This document shows positions 34,922-46,172 of a DNA stretch of 64,000 bases, piece by piece. Numbering within the stretch: position 1 is the stretch's first letter; each line of letters starts with the position of its first letter. The position numbers and the translations under genes are program-made. This stretch comes from Melampsora larici-populina 98AG31 (taxonomy: Eukaryota > Basidiomycota > Pucciniomycetes > Pucciniales > Melampsoraceae): positions 248,001 through 312,000 of the forward strand of contig NW_006768794.1 of assembly GCF_000204055.1 (NCBI RefSeq). Reading direction: 5' to 3'. The notes below the pieces were generated by a model. That model saw only the letters and a list, made by a program, of their open reading frames with translations. It had not been told where the DNA came from and did not search any database.

Positions 34922-35549
34922 GCTGGGTTTAGGATTTGGACGTAGTAAAGTGCACTTAGATCTGAAGGATATGGCGAGGGAAGTTATAACAAGCAATAAA
35001 ATCACAAGGATATATTTTGTTTGATCTGAAAAAGGTAGGGGTATCAATAAACTATGGATGAAAATGATCTTACGGATTTTGATTGATCAATCTGGGATCT
35101 TGGGATGCTTCAACGGTCAAATCAATCCAGTCACATGATGCGGGTACCTTGAGCTAAGCGCAAAGCCCTTTGTATCTGAGATCAACATCACCCTTATACA
35201 GAAACAAAGGAAGACACTACTATGTAGCCCCAAGGGGAGTTGAACTTATGCCGACTCTGAATGTTTAGGTAATTAAGGGGGTGGACCTAAGCTTCACCTA
35301 CGACTCACATTGACAAAGAACCTGAGCGCCTTTACCAATTCTTGATTTCAGCTTTTTCTTTGTCTTTCTCAGCTCAAGAAAGAATTGAACCAACAACAGA
35401 GACAAATAGTATTTCCCCCTGATTCACATCAACACAGAGGTAGACAAATACGCGGTTGCATATTGAAGCGTGATCTTCATCCTGAAAAGTGCGAACCAAA
35501 AATACACCTTCAATACATAGTTTCTTGGGCAAAAATTGTCTTAGCTATC

Positions 35550-36298
35550 ATGAACAAACCAACCACCTCCAGTGAAATACCTCTAATTGAAAAAATTCTT
35601 CAAAAAATACAAGACGTGGAGGCGGCATTCAAGTCGGAACACTTTGGTGGGCAGTACTTCTTGCATATTTTCACTGACTGCTTCCACATGACAAGCCATT
35701 GATTGTTCTGGTTCCTATCTCAGATGATACATCACAGCTGAAATGCCCTGCAGACAACACGTCTCTTCATGAACTCAAAGCCATTCAAAATCAAACTTCA
35801 ATATCATGTTCTGAAGAAATGCATAAATCAGTAATGCCTAACGGTGCGTAGACGAATTTTCAGTAGAACCACACGCTTGATTTCTCTCCATTCTGAGAAC
35901 CTCGAATGTTATATGTAGAGAACCCAGTCCATTTGGACCAAAGAAATATAGCTCGTCAAACCATTCAGTCATCTTTACCCAAAAGCTGTGAAAGAGAGAA
36001 TCAACACCATGGTAAGTTGTTCAAGAAGCTGTGGATTGATGGGTCAAAAGCTGATATCAGCTTCAGTCAGATCTAGTGTTTACACGATTCCGCTGCTTGT
36101 TTTGCTTGTTGGTGGAGCTATGTTTGCTTACCATCAGCTTACCACTTCGTATGAATTTGAACAAACAGGTATTTACATTGATATGATCTAGGAATCTGAG
36201 CAAAGGAGAGTTCTATGGGTCTCTAGGACTTTGTATTCTATCTAATTTTCTGGCTTACTACTTTATTGTGTCAATTTCAAGAGCTTAAAGTTGTATGA
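35550..36298 (+). CDS. small single-TM protein (144 aa, 5 exons)
   Basis: Exons 35550-35646, 35724-35843, 35919-36011, 36061-36168 and 36282-36298 close perfectly in phase. The protein starts MNKPTTSSEIPLIEKILQKI. It has a polar, probably helical ~105-residue N-terminal part, one TM helix near residues 110-127 (VYTIPLLVLLVGGAMFAY) and a very short tail ending TELKVV. There is no signal peptide, so it is probably tail-anchored with the long part cytosolic. No family recognised. It is divergent from the large coiled-coil gene, sharing the 34.9-35.5 kb upstream region. Confidence 0.65.
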
Positions 36299-36419
36299 AT
36301 GTTCAAAAGACTACACCTGGCTAGGCCTAACCCGCCTAGTACTGAAACCAAATTATCAAGAGTCGCCTTGTACACAAAGAGTCTACCAGAACTCACCTTT
36401 TAATTCAATGTGATTTAGT

Positions 36420-36740
36420 TTTGTGGGGATCTCATGAAAGTCTTCAGCTTGTACAGCGCCCCCAACTTCGGCAAAAGCAATTTCAGCCCCATAGGAGTTT
36501 TAAACGGTGTGGGAGGATTTTACACAGGGAGGTTCACACCGACCATCCCGGTGTAAAGTGGATCCAGTCTAACCTAACTAAGTCCCTCTCGGCGAGCGAG
36601 CCTGCTCGCTCGCCGAGAGGGACTTAGTTAGGTTAGGGTGTAAGAAATCCCAGCGTAAAAGTCAAGACTGACCTCCAAAAGTTGAATTTTACACAGACTC
36701 CATTTACACCGAGATTACCTGTGTAAAATTGCTCTGTGTG
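36420..36740. mobile_element. palindromic MITE with a nested perfect hairpin
   Basis: The outer inverted repeats share TTTTACACAGG and GGTGTAAA motifs (left ~36512-36560, right ~36695-36730). The centre is a perfect 68-bp palindrome (36569-36636). No coding potential. The outer boundaries and target duplication are not certain. Confidence 0.6.
36569..36636. repeat. perfect palindrome, 33-bp arms with a 2-bp centre
   Basis: The left arm begins CTAACCTAACTAAGTCCCTC and ends GGCGAGCGAGC. After the dinucleotide CT the exact reverse complement follows through GTTAGGTTAG. No mismatch is seen over 33 bp. This is too perfect to be old, or else it is maintained by gene conversion. Confidence 0.95.
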
Positions 36741-37232
36741 AGATTGCATCCCAGCACCTAGAAAGCACAATTTTGCAGAGCCTTGAAAAAAATTTAATGC
36801 AGACTTTCAAAAAATAGAAAAAAGTTAGAAAAATAAAAGACAAAAGATAATAAACAAATAATGTTGCCAAAGTACAGAAAATTCCAATGAATAGTCTGAT
36901 ATATGATTTCTAAGCCTCTGCCACCGTAGCTACATTTCATCAAACTTAGGACTTTTAACAATATGAATATAGAATGCCAGGCTTGACTGGTGAAATTTTG
37001 AGTGGCCTCGTCACGACAAAATCGACTATAACTTGTTGGTATCATTGATTTGGAAGAAAATTGAATAGATCAAGCAATTTGAGACCAAAACCTCCACTGC
37101 ACACTGATACTCCAAAAGTCCTACATATTGTATTCCTTAGAGGGCCTTCATCCACCTGATTCAAATTCTTGTGATATTTGTGTGTCGTTGAGAAATGTAC
37201 ACTAATTGTTCATTAGCAGCCTCTCTGGCCTA

Positions 37233-38712
37233 TCATTCTTTGGACATTTTGTTGAGTTCATTCTTCCACATTGATGGCGGGGAAAGACCAAGCTTGTCAC
37301 ACCAGTGACTACATTGGTGCATCCTGATGAAAGATCTGAGCCCAGCAAAATTCGTATTTCCACTGCCCCGGGATTTGCTGTCGAAAAAAAAGACTTGAGC
37401 TTTTGGTAGATGAAATAGACTTAAACCAGATGTGCTTACTCCAGATCAATCATCACTGGGTCTGTTAAAATCCCCCCAACTCCTTGAAAGTCACATAGCA
37501 TTGAGCGTCCTTTGTTTTGATGAAGATCCCAATGTGCCAGGGCATGAAGCACCAGGTGAAGCTCGTTGGAAGAGTCTTTCACATCAAAGTTCTGATTGCC
37601 AACAAATTTCTCGTATTTACCGATTAATTCTTCTTCAAAATACCACACCTCCTTTCCCGATTGAACCACAAAGTGGTCAACAAACTGAATCATCATGTAA
37701 AAAAACTTATGAAAAATGGCCCTGGGAATGGATGTATGGATATGTTGAGACTCACGCGTAGTTTAGCCACGAGTTCTTGCTCTGATGTTTCTAATTTTCT
37801 GCTTTCAAGTATGGTGTCCTTGAAGTTATGTAAGACACGACTTGCATAGAAGTACAGTTCAGCCTGATCCAGGTAATGTAATAAAGAAACGTCTTTAAAG
37901 AACGTTTTCTTCGCAACAACGTTATGTACTGTGTGCCTGATTCTGATTTCAGCTTTGTAGCACCTCATGAATCGTCCACAGCCAATCAAGGCGTCATTGT
38001 CCACTCGGAACATGACTGGATAAGGTCGGAAGTTTGGTTTATTTTCACCTTTCTGGAAGGTGAGCATAAGCAAGTCTCCATCTGTCCATATGGCAGATGG
38101 TCTAGGAGGAAGGAGTTCCAGTTCGATCTTGTTAGAAGCCAAACTGGCACTGTTGCTAAAGAGTTCAGCGTTCCTTGCTAAAAAAGAGGTGAGAAATAAA
38201 ACATGCGATTAGCTACCCCCATTGACACTATCAAAATGTCAAGTGCTCTGGAGACTCACACTCTCCATCTATCAACAACCCATCAAGTGAATTTGCCAAA
38301 CTATCAACTTGATCTGTCTCATTTGATTTGGCTCCTAAGTCCTTCTCAGGTGCCCACATATTATTTTTTTCTGTATAATCAAAACAAGAACTTGGATTAG
38401 GCAATATCGCAGTAAGAGTGGGGAGAAATGAATCAAGGAAAGGCTTGTATGCGCGCCTTTCACCTTCTCACTTGGTTCAACAGAAGCCAAGTGCTTTTTG
38501 CAGCGAGAGCAGACCTGGGATGGCAGTTTCAAAAACCGACAGCTGCACATTTTGCAGGGTACATGAGTATCAACCGAATTTGGATGTGAATTAATCCACT
38601 TGCAAGGATTGCAAATGATGGATTTGAGTGGCGAGGTTGTTCTTGCAAGGTATGGGTACTCGATTTTGCACACATCACATCTGGGCGCGGTGTTATTTGA
38701 GGGAGTCGACAT
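37233..38712 (-). CDS. atypical alpha-kinase with Cys-rich N-terminus (387 aa)
   Basis: Exons 38712-38472, 38370-38260, 38177-37756, 37684-37440 and 37377-37233 are phase-consistent. Residues 12-73 hold five CxxC-like pairs (CDVCK, ICNPCK, CKMCSC, CSRCKK) suggesting a zinc-binding module. The kinase domain, ~residues 130-385, has the Gly-rich loop and lysine strand (DNDALIGCGRFMRCYKAEI, VHNVVAKKTF), the helix YLDQAELYFYASRVLHNF, the characteristic alpha-kinase DFQGVGGILTDP motif and the C-terminal zinc signature FIRMHQCSHWCDKLGLS. Alpha-kinases (eEF2K/MHCK family) phosphorylate Ser/Thr in helical, often coiled-coil, substrates. That is suggestive next to so many coiled-coil genes, though unproved. 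The domain looks complete and likely active. Confidence 0.88.
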
Positions 38713-39396
38713 AGTTTTGCTCTTTGGACTGACGATATTTGATTAACAAGACGAAGATTGATTGGATTTATGACACTGTGATAGGTAATAGAATAAAGAT
38801 CAAAGATTTGTCAATATAAATTAATTTCTGGATATAAACCTGGAATTTGTACTGTTGGCTGTTTTTGGGATGGTTTGTCAACCTTTTGAGGGAAAGAAGG
38901 GGTGGTGAAATTCCTCCTTAGGCTCAACGAATGCACAAGTCAAAGTCACCAGCTGGTGACTTGTTCAGCACAGATGAAGAAGCGCTGAGGATTGTTCAGT
39001 GCTCAGCCAAATCCAGATTATACAATGGACGCCACCCTTTCAGACCCTGGAGTGAAGAACAATGGAGCCAACGCTCCCTCAGACAGTAACTAGACCTCTG
39101 AACCCAACCGGTGGAAAGTTCAAATCATAGAACTGATTGTTTTGAAAATGAGTCGGCACATTCAGTTCAAATGAGCGTCGAGGCTCAGTCTATATTCATT
39201 GCCAACAGTTGAATGTTGTCAGTCTAACCTGTAACATTGATTACTGAGCCTGTTTTAAAACAGGCTCAGTAACTATTCTTGAGTATATGAAGTAGTGATA
39301 TGATGAAAAGCAAAGATATAGCAACCATCACAACAATCAAATATATACTCTGACAAAAGAGCTGATCATCTTCATCTAATAGTAACCTTCACCCCA
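38713..39396. other. intergenic, probable bidirectional promoter
   Basis: It lies between the divergent alpha-kinase (-) and a small membrane protein gene (+). It contains the short palindrome ACTGAGCCTGTTTTAAAACAGGCTCAGTAAC, split here as ACTGAGCCTGTTTT / AAAACAGGCTCAGT (39243-39270), a perfect 14-bp inverted repeat with no spacer that could be a regulatory site or an RNA hairpin. Confidence 0.6.
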
Positions 39397-40015
39397 ATGG
39401 CACTGAAAAAAGGTAAGACATCAGTAGACTAATCATTATGAAAATCAGATAATGATTCTTCAAAATTTTCCTTTGAACTCAGAAATCTTGGTGAACCCAA
39501 TTATGTCAGAAGTTGTACTCTCAAACAATATCCATTCACTAGTCAAGTCAGGTATGTCTCTCAAATCATTTCAATGAAGTGCATAATTCTTCCAGCTTAC
39601 CAATCCATCACCAGATAACACCCGTAGAAAATCTCAAGAACAGAAGGCTACAACGGAGCAAACCTCCGTTACCCTTCCTTCCAATGACAATCTATCAACA
39701 GAAGACATCGAGGTGATTCTGGAAGCCTTGTGTAGAAGCAAAAGACTTTCAAAGGGAGCTCAAGCAAAAATGCGGTTGGGAGAATTAGCTTGGACTGCAT
39801 TCAGTCTGTTATTTCTGACTAGCTGTGCAATGGAGATGATCAAGTGGGCTTGTGATAGTGTTGGTATTCTTTACAACGAATTTTCATTCCATATTCTCAT
39901 TTTTTCAATTTTCCTCTCTTTGATGATTTGGGTTACAGATACCATGGACATTGTCATAGACATATTCGTGCTTTCTGATCTGATCAAGTCCTGGTTCAAT
40001 GTTATTAGTCATTAG
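39397..40015 (+). CDS. small multi-TM protein (161 aa, 3 exons)
   Basis: Exons 39397-39412, 39483-39551 and 39615-40015 are phase-consistent, and the first codes for only five residues (MALKK). Polar N-terminal half with basic patches (TRRKSQEQK, SKRLSKGAQAKMR). TM candidates are residues ~95-115 (LAWTAFSLLFLTSCAMEMI) and ~122-155 (FHILIFSIFLSLMIWVTDTM and DIVIDIFVLSDLI). No signal peptide and no known family. It sits among other unknown membrane proteins. Confidence rests on clean splicing and a hydrophobicity pattern that only appears in the spliced frame. Confidence 0.6.
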
Positions 40016-40218
40016 ATCATTCTCCATAATACTTCATATTCATGAACCTTTTTGTACTCAAATGCATCACATTTTCTTTATTTGAACAAATATGTTGTTT
40101 TAAATTCTTAACAATAAGAACATGATTGTAAGTAAAAAATAAAACAAACAGTATAAATAAGAGAAATTGTGGCACCTGAACAATAACTACACTAGTAAAT
40201 GATCAACTTGAGAAAGGA

Positions 40219-40790
40219 TTTTGTTTTGTGAACTTCATCCATGGTTCACATTTTGTTGTGAAGTGTTTTCAAAGTTCATAACAAAAGCTTACAATGAGAT
40301 GTGAACTTCAGAAAAAGTTCACATTTTCCTGTGAAACTTTTCTGAAGTCAAATGTGAACTTCATCTAAAATTCACATTTCATTGTGAACTTTTTGTGAAT
40401 TTCACATTTATGATGTGTTATCTTGTCTGAACAAATGAAGTGCTCAGATTTCTATTGCTTTTTGCTATTTCTTGGATGGTTTACAATAGTTGTAAGTGGC
40501 GTTATCTACGTAGTTATATGCTACTACAACTTGTGTTATACTCAAAATACGTGTCATTTGATGAAAGAAATACACCTTTTTCAAAATGAAAATCAAATTT
40601 GGATGGAGTTCACAATTTATTGTGAAGTTTTTGTAAGGTTCACAAAAGAATATAAACTCCTTTACCAGTTCACAATGAAAGTTTACAGAAAATCTGAGCT
40701 CACATTTTTTTGTGAGCTTCATCTGAGGTTCACATTCTCTTGTGAACCTTTTCTGAACTTCACATTCATCATCTGTTTTCTAAAAAATTT
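40219..40790. repeat. GTGAACTTCA-family repeats
   Basis: Repeated GTGAACTTCATC / AAAGTTCACA units, plus the end block CAGATTTCTATTGCTTTTTG that also marks the end of the 28.6-30.0 kb foldback. The repeats continue into a segment (40715-40925) that is copied in inverted orientation at 52615-52815. Confidence 0.75.
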
Positions 40791-40925
40791 AGACCTCAGA
40801 CTCCTATTTCTTCTTGCTGTTACTTGATACATAGGCGCAAGTCAAGCCATGCACACCTATAGCAAGCGCCCCCCACCAATCAAAGAAAGTAGATTGCCGC
40901 ATATGAAGCTATCAAAAGAGTTTGA
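40715..40925. repeat. inverted copy of 52615-52815 (~200 bp)
   Basis: CTTGATACATAGGCGCAAGT, CAAGCCATGCACACC and TTGCCGCATATGAAGCTATC at 40826-40920 recur with few changes, reverse-complemented, at 52620-52710. Homology ends at GTTTGAAATAAA/GTTTGAGATAAA. The 12-kb spaced inverted pair shows that this is a mobile repeat end. It covers the last ~15 codons of the minus-strand gene at 40880-41595. Confidence 0.8.
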
Positions 40926-41595
40926 AATAAAGATATGCAGAAGTTATTCGGTGCAATCATCTGAAACCAATCTTCAAATTGGTCTCGGCAAACTGTACAT
41001 GCGCCTTCCCAGGCCGCTGGGATCCGTGAGTGCCAGTTTGAAAGGTTGCATATGGGTGAGATTCTAGTGTTTGGGAATTTTTCGCAAGTCCAAACGACCA
41101 GTAGAGCTGAGACCACCAAAGCAGCCAAAGCACCAGATACCAAGTTAGAAACTCGGCAGTTGTCTAGAGGTTGCAAAACGGATTTTGAACATTCAACATT
41201 TTATAATAAAGGTATGATAGATTACATTGACTTACAACCAAATCCCACCCTTTCCAGATGGCATGAACAAGCCTCTGAGGTTTCCTCTTTGTGGTTGCGA
41301 CGGTTCTGGCATTGCTGACAATTCTCGTGCAGATTGGTATTGGCTGTTAGAATTGAAAATCAAGTCAACACAAGCTTCTTCTTGAAAATTGAGACATGAA
41401 TCCTTTCACCATCAGAATCCAAACCTGGAGCATATGCGGATGCAATTCTCCTTGCTGAGAGTCTGTTAGCTGAAAGGTGGAACAGGAAAGTAAGCTTTTG
41501 CCATCCTCATCAACTAGCTTCCTGTTCAAACTGAACTCACCCGGTGGGCAATTGTCTGCGCTAGATGATCCAGTCTTGATATTCCTATTCCTCAT
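40880..41595 (-). CDS. small Cys-rich TM protein with TE-derived C-terminus (163 aa, 4 exons)
   Basis: Exons 41595-41541, 41469-41425, 41343-41236 and 41163-40880 close in phase. The N-terminal part is basic and Cys-rich (NCPPANRLSARRIASAY; NLHENCQQCQNRRN; EACSCHLERVGFG). One TM helix is at ~78-100 (SNLVSGALAALVVSALLVVW). A second Cys-containing region follows (CNLSNWHSRIPAAWEGACTVC) and then a hydrophobic C-terminus (LLIASYAAIYFL). The last ~15 codons and the stop lie in the repeat shared with 52.6 kb, so repeat insertion appears to have replaced the original end. No known family; membrane location likely. Confidence 0.6.
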
Positions 41596-41599
41596 TCTG

Positions 41600-42829
41600 A
41601 TTGAAATTCGTGAATAGATGGCGGTTGGTGTAGTTGATTGGTGTGATCTAAAGCGAGAAGGAACTTAATTAGTGGAAGTACCATCAAAGGAAAATTTGCA
41701 AATCTTTTGGGTAAAAAATACTGAGATTCTTTAGGGTAAAATAAGACCTAAGGAAGTCCGAATCTACACAGGGTATCAGATGACAAGTCATCACCAAGGA
41801 CTGAGAGACATACAAATCACACATAGTGGAACAGTTAAGTACATAGCAATTTGACTCAGAGGCCTAAAAATAGGCCCGCTAGGAGCGGCCTGAAGTATTA
41901 AACAACGAGAGGAAGAGATGGGTGGGACGAGATTCATGAGAAAATGAAGAAAATGAGAAGGTCTCAATCGTGACAATACCAAGAGGAGGTTTTTGAGACC
42001 TTTAAGGAAAGATGTTGAGTAGGAATCAAAACAATCATCACTCTATATCAAATCACTTGAGGTAAAGAGAAGGTGCTATAAAATTGTGCGATGCTATAGT
42101 TTCCAATACAAATTGATCCATAGACATATCAAAGTGCCTAATTCTTCAAATTCAACCAATTTGTGTGGAAGAGGGACTTGGTTCACGCAATAATTGATTA
42201 AACAATATCACTTATACAATCACTGATCCAAAAACCTGCTACCTTCTACTGGACAAGATGATAAGTAGATGGCACACATATACAGAAAGCATTTCTTCAC
42301 AGGGAAATTGACTTCAACATTGAACATATTTTAAACAGGGGAGTGCCCGGTGAATCAGGCAGTGAGATTAGTGGTGGGAATCAACCTGCACTGAGAATCT
42401 GAGGAAGGGGCAACGGCGGTCAAAGCAAGAAGTGAAGAGACTGTACCAAAAGGAACTAGCTTCAATTGATTTCAATCGACTGGTGTGATGTAAGAAGGCC
42501 AAATACAAAACTTCAGGGGAACTCTGGTGAGACAAAGAGTGATTTGTCTCCCGGTAGTACAAGTGCCTATATGTTCTTTCCAAGTTCCTTTAGTAGTTCA
42601 CTTCCATCTCACTTGTTCCAGTCAGATAACAAGACACTACTACAATTGTTGAATTTAAACAACCAATTGTGATTTCGCTCTAAACACAAACTAACCGTAA
42701 GGCTTGAAGACATATTACAAAGGGAAAGCAGGAGAGGCCAGCTAATACAAAATATCAGTACTTGATTCAGCTGGATGATGATCCGTTGAATTTATATTAA
42801 TGAGCTGACCATTAACCATGCACCTTAAG
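41600..42829. other. intergenic, no gene supported
   Basis: Open frames on both strands are short and contradictory. There are no domains or phase-matched exon chains. It includes the 3' end of the SUN-domain gene. Confidence 0.45.
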
Positions 42830-44102
42830 TCACATAACTCCATGAATTCTTACACGATACACACATGTATACTGTTTGTTTCCATTGTTTGAATTGATCT
42901 TGAAGATGACCTTTTTGTAGACTTCTTTTGTTGGCGTAAATTCAAAGGTCTGGGCAATTGAAGCTTTTGACGTGTCGTAGAAGCCACTAAATAAAAAAAA
43001 TTCTGAGTGTTTATCTTTGTCATCCACCACACCCCAAAGCTCAAAATCTTTGGGAGCTACATCTATACTATCTTGAGCCAACTCTTTTCCAATGTGCTCA
43101 ACTGTGACACCGGTGATCTTGATGGGGTCACTTAGCGCAATACCTAACTGTCCTTTTGAGCCACGGAACGCCCAGCACGCGCCAATTGAGCCGTCGCCAA
43201 TCAAAACAATATCGGGTAAAGTCACTGAGGGGCGTCCACTCAGGGAGGCAAACAACGTTTTCCAGCTTCTTGAACTACTGTTGAGACTTATTGATTCCGA
43301 GGTCAGGCTAGCAATAACTGAGCCCCCAGTTTGTATAAATGCAAAATCTCGCCGACCATCCTTGTCCTTGGTGCATATCTCCAAAGCGTCTTGCGCAACA
43401 TTTTTGAAATGTTCGATCATTTGCAAGACCCGACTAATGCTTGTTATTGCGTTGATGATGATTTCTTGGGTGGAATCTTGCAATGTTGGCTTAGGAGGCT
43501 GGGATGGTAGCTGGTTGATTTGACTAGGTACTCGAAGCGTAGTTATCTCATTCCATAATCCAATGTTATGAGGGACTGTGGACAAGGCCAATATCCAAGA
43601 ATCGTGAACCTCTTGAAGGTATTGAACTCGTATTTCCAGATCGGCTACTTTCTTTTCCATCTTGTGTAACTCGTTTAAGATGGGTCCAAGATTTTCTGTT
43701 TCTTGTAAACGTCGGACTTGATTCACTAATTCAATTAGTTTCTCGTCCATGATGTTCAAAGTCGTGGAATTATTTCCTGATATGTTGCCTTCTTGAATAT
43801 ATCGGATCTCAGCTTCTAATTCATTCACTTTCTTGTTGACAATTTGCAATCTTTCGGAATAGCCTGACTCAAAACCAGGTCAGTATACCAACAAGGAAGT
43901 AAGCTGGTATAGAACACTTACTTATGAAGACCCATAAAACAACAGCAGATAATAATATATAATACCATCGGCGTATTGATCGGGAGATCAAGAGCTTGAC
44001 CATACGACCCCACCTTTTACCAACACTATGTTGACAGCTCTCTCTTTCCTCAACGTTGATGTGACTGCGGGAAGCTCGGTGCTCGGTGCTCTGGCCTGGC
44101 AT
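42830..44102 (-). CDS. SUN-domain protein (404 aa), inner-nuclear-membrane LINC component candidate
   Basis: Two exons, 44102-43922 and 43863-42830, are in phase via GTAAGT..CAG. The layout is exactly that of SUN proteins. There is a ~45-residue basic nucleoplasmic N-terminus (MPGQSTEHRASRSHINVEER). One TM helix is at ~47-63 (WYYILLSAVVLWVFI). Luminal coiled coils cover ~70-175 (LEAEIRYIQEGN, MEKKVADLEIRVQYLQEV). The C-terminal SUN domain, from ~230 to the end, carries GDGSIGACWAFRGSKGQLGI, ITGVTVEHIGKEL, APKDFELWGV and YTCVYRVRIHG. SUN proteins bind KASH partners across the nuclear envelope and anchor spindle poles, telomeres and nuclei. The domain looks complete. The short N-terminus is typical of fungal Sad1-like proteins. 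The family call is strong; the partner is unknown. Confidence 0.9.
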
Positions 44103-44568
44103 GATGATCACAGTAGGCGGTGATCTAAAATTGATTTGGATTATGAAATGGAACGTTGATAGACAAAAATGTCATGGGTGTGCTTAGCCAGCAACTTCTG
44201 AGTTATTCCAGTATGATGGCTGTGGCCTTTCCCCGCAGTAGGATTACTGTATACTTAACTAAGACAGACGTAGTCCACGTCTCCTTACCCTCGCCCTGCA
44301 CAATTCCAGTGAAATGAGGCCTACAGAACAGTTCTTGATTTGTGTTGCAGCCATCTTATGTAGATCATTCTGCGAATTATTGGGGAATTTTGGAGAGGGA
44401 TACATCTGGATCACCTCCATATCAAATTTCACACAACTCAAGATGCGCATAAAGATGGTTTCATAGATTTCATTCTAAGCACAGAGTCTGTTTGTCATAT
44501 ACGCAACACGCAAACCATAATACAAGTATCAGAATGAAAAGATACTAGGAGAACTCTACCTATAAGGA
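44103..44568. other. spacer, no gene seen
   Basis: It lies between the start of the SUN gene and the 3' end of the next minus-strand gene, and probably holds the SUN promoter. Nothing distinctive is seen. Confidence 0.5.
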
Positions 44569-46172
44569 TCAGAATATAGCCAGATGGGAGAGAAAATAAA
44601 ATAGACAATCTGACTGCTCATGATAACAAGTTAAAATGGTAATATTGGTCAGGTACAGAGATGCTCTGTGACTTATATCATACCGGATTTGTGATAGCCA
44701 AGAGGGGCTTCTCCACTTGTCCGCTCAATATGTGTTCATCAAGTGTGTTCAACAAAAGCAGGCACTGTATAGCACTTCCATCGGCCGAGTTTCTGGTAGC
44801 CTCCTGCCGTCTTTGAGCCATATCCTGTCAACAAAGTTAGTCAGCTGAAATGGATAGCGATTCATTTTTGAGAGTCACTTGTATTTACTTACAAGCCAAG
44901 ATTGAGCATTGTCATGGTAGAGCTGTATCATACGCCTAATCTTCTGTAGATAGGTTGCAACTTCTCCAGTATGGTCTATTGCTGACCTGATTGATCGCAG
45001 TAGAAGGCTTGTTGCTTGATATTTTGAACTTTGAAAGAAATAGGAGACACTCCAAGACTTAAGACTTGCACGCAGAGTTCGTTCCATTTCGGAAAGGGTT
45101 TGCTTTGCGACTTGATTGGTCTCTGCTGTCAACCGAATCTCGTTGATTGTAGAGTTGGCAAAAGTCTTGAGAAGATTGAAAATATATAAAGTTTGGTCAA
45201 GCAATTCTCGAGGAATCTGTAATTTGCTTGGAAGATTTAGCTGGTTTAAGAGCAGCTTAGACTGGATAAACACGTAAGTTCAAGCAGAAGGGAAGGAAGG
45301 GTGAGTTGATGTACCAACCTCCTGCTCCAGCAACCCCATCTCAGTGTGTCCTTTACCATGTAGCTGACGCAACTTGTCAACAACCAAAGTCACAGAGTCG
45401 GAAAGATCCCAGAGGATCACTGAAGTCTCGAATGAGCCTCTCAAGTTTGGTTGAAGTCGCAGTACACCCGAAATTTCTTGTAAGGGCAGTGTGTCAATTG
45501 CTTGACGGTCAATCTCTAGGCATAGCTCCTTCATCGACTTGAGAATATTTTCGGAAGAGTGCTGCGCAGAGGCGACATCGTCCGAGTTCATACCTTGCCT
45601 TAGCCTTGTCATCAAATCAGGTTCACGATGCCAAGGCATCAAATTTGGCGCTGATCTGTGATCACGGACATCAATAAACATATTTAGTAGAGAAAACTTC
45701 CTCTTTCAGAAAGACTTGTTACGGAGATTTCCTACATGTGGAGACACAAAAATATACTCAGGATTACAATGCAGCCTGAAAAAAATCTGGATGGAAGTGT
45801 CCATTGAGGCCATGCGCCTTGAGAAGCTTCTGGCTTCAGGTCTTGAGATTCTTTAGGTGATGAACAATTCAAAACTTGAGAGTTATGTTGAGGTGTTTCG
45901 AAGTATTCCTCGCTGGTTATAGAGTGTTTGGTGTCTGAGTCTTCCTCGTACCCAGGTAGGTGTGGAATCTTTTCAGGGTCATTTAAGAAGTCATCAAAGG
46001 TGATGCATGGAATGTGCAGCTCATCGAAGAAAGGTTGAAAGGTGGGACTTGGAATTGAAGAATTCCTGCCGACAATGTTAGCTGAATCATGCATTGGTCC
46101 TGAAAGAGTTTCTGAAGTTGTGGTTTGAAGAGAAGACTGCAAGTTCCGGGTAGTAGGGAGGGAAGAGGTCAT
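44569..46172 (-). CDS. membrane-associated coiled-coil protein, LW[DE]LS family member 1 (~438 aa)
   Basis: Exons 46172-45748, 45655-45319, 45261-44893, 44824-44684 and a tentative last exon 44613-44569 (ending CLFYFLSHLAIF) are in phase. The N-terminal ~115 residues are acidic, Ser/Pro-rich and disordered. One hydrophobic segment lies at ~128-142 (FFSGCIVILSIFL). The rest is helical with coiled-coil character (MTRLRQGMNSDDVASAQ; ILWDLSDSVTLVVDKL; TLSEMERTLRASLKSW; LLRSIRSAIDHTGEVATYL). The block ILWDLSDSV..LVVDKLRQLHGKG matches QLWELSELT..VKDEVINLNGVG in the gene at 49536-50940, so they are paralogues. No enzymatic motif. Possibly a tether or scaffold. Confidence 0.62.
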
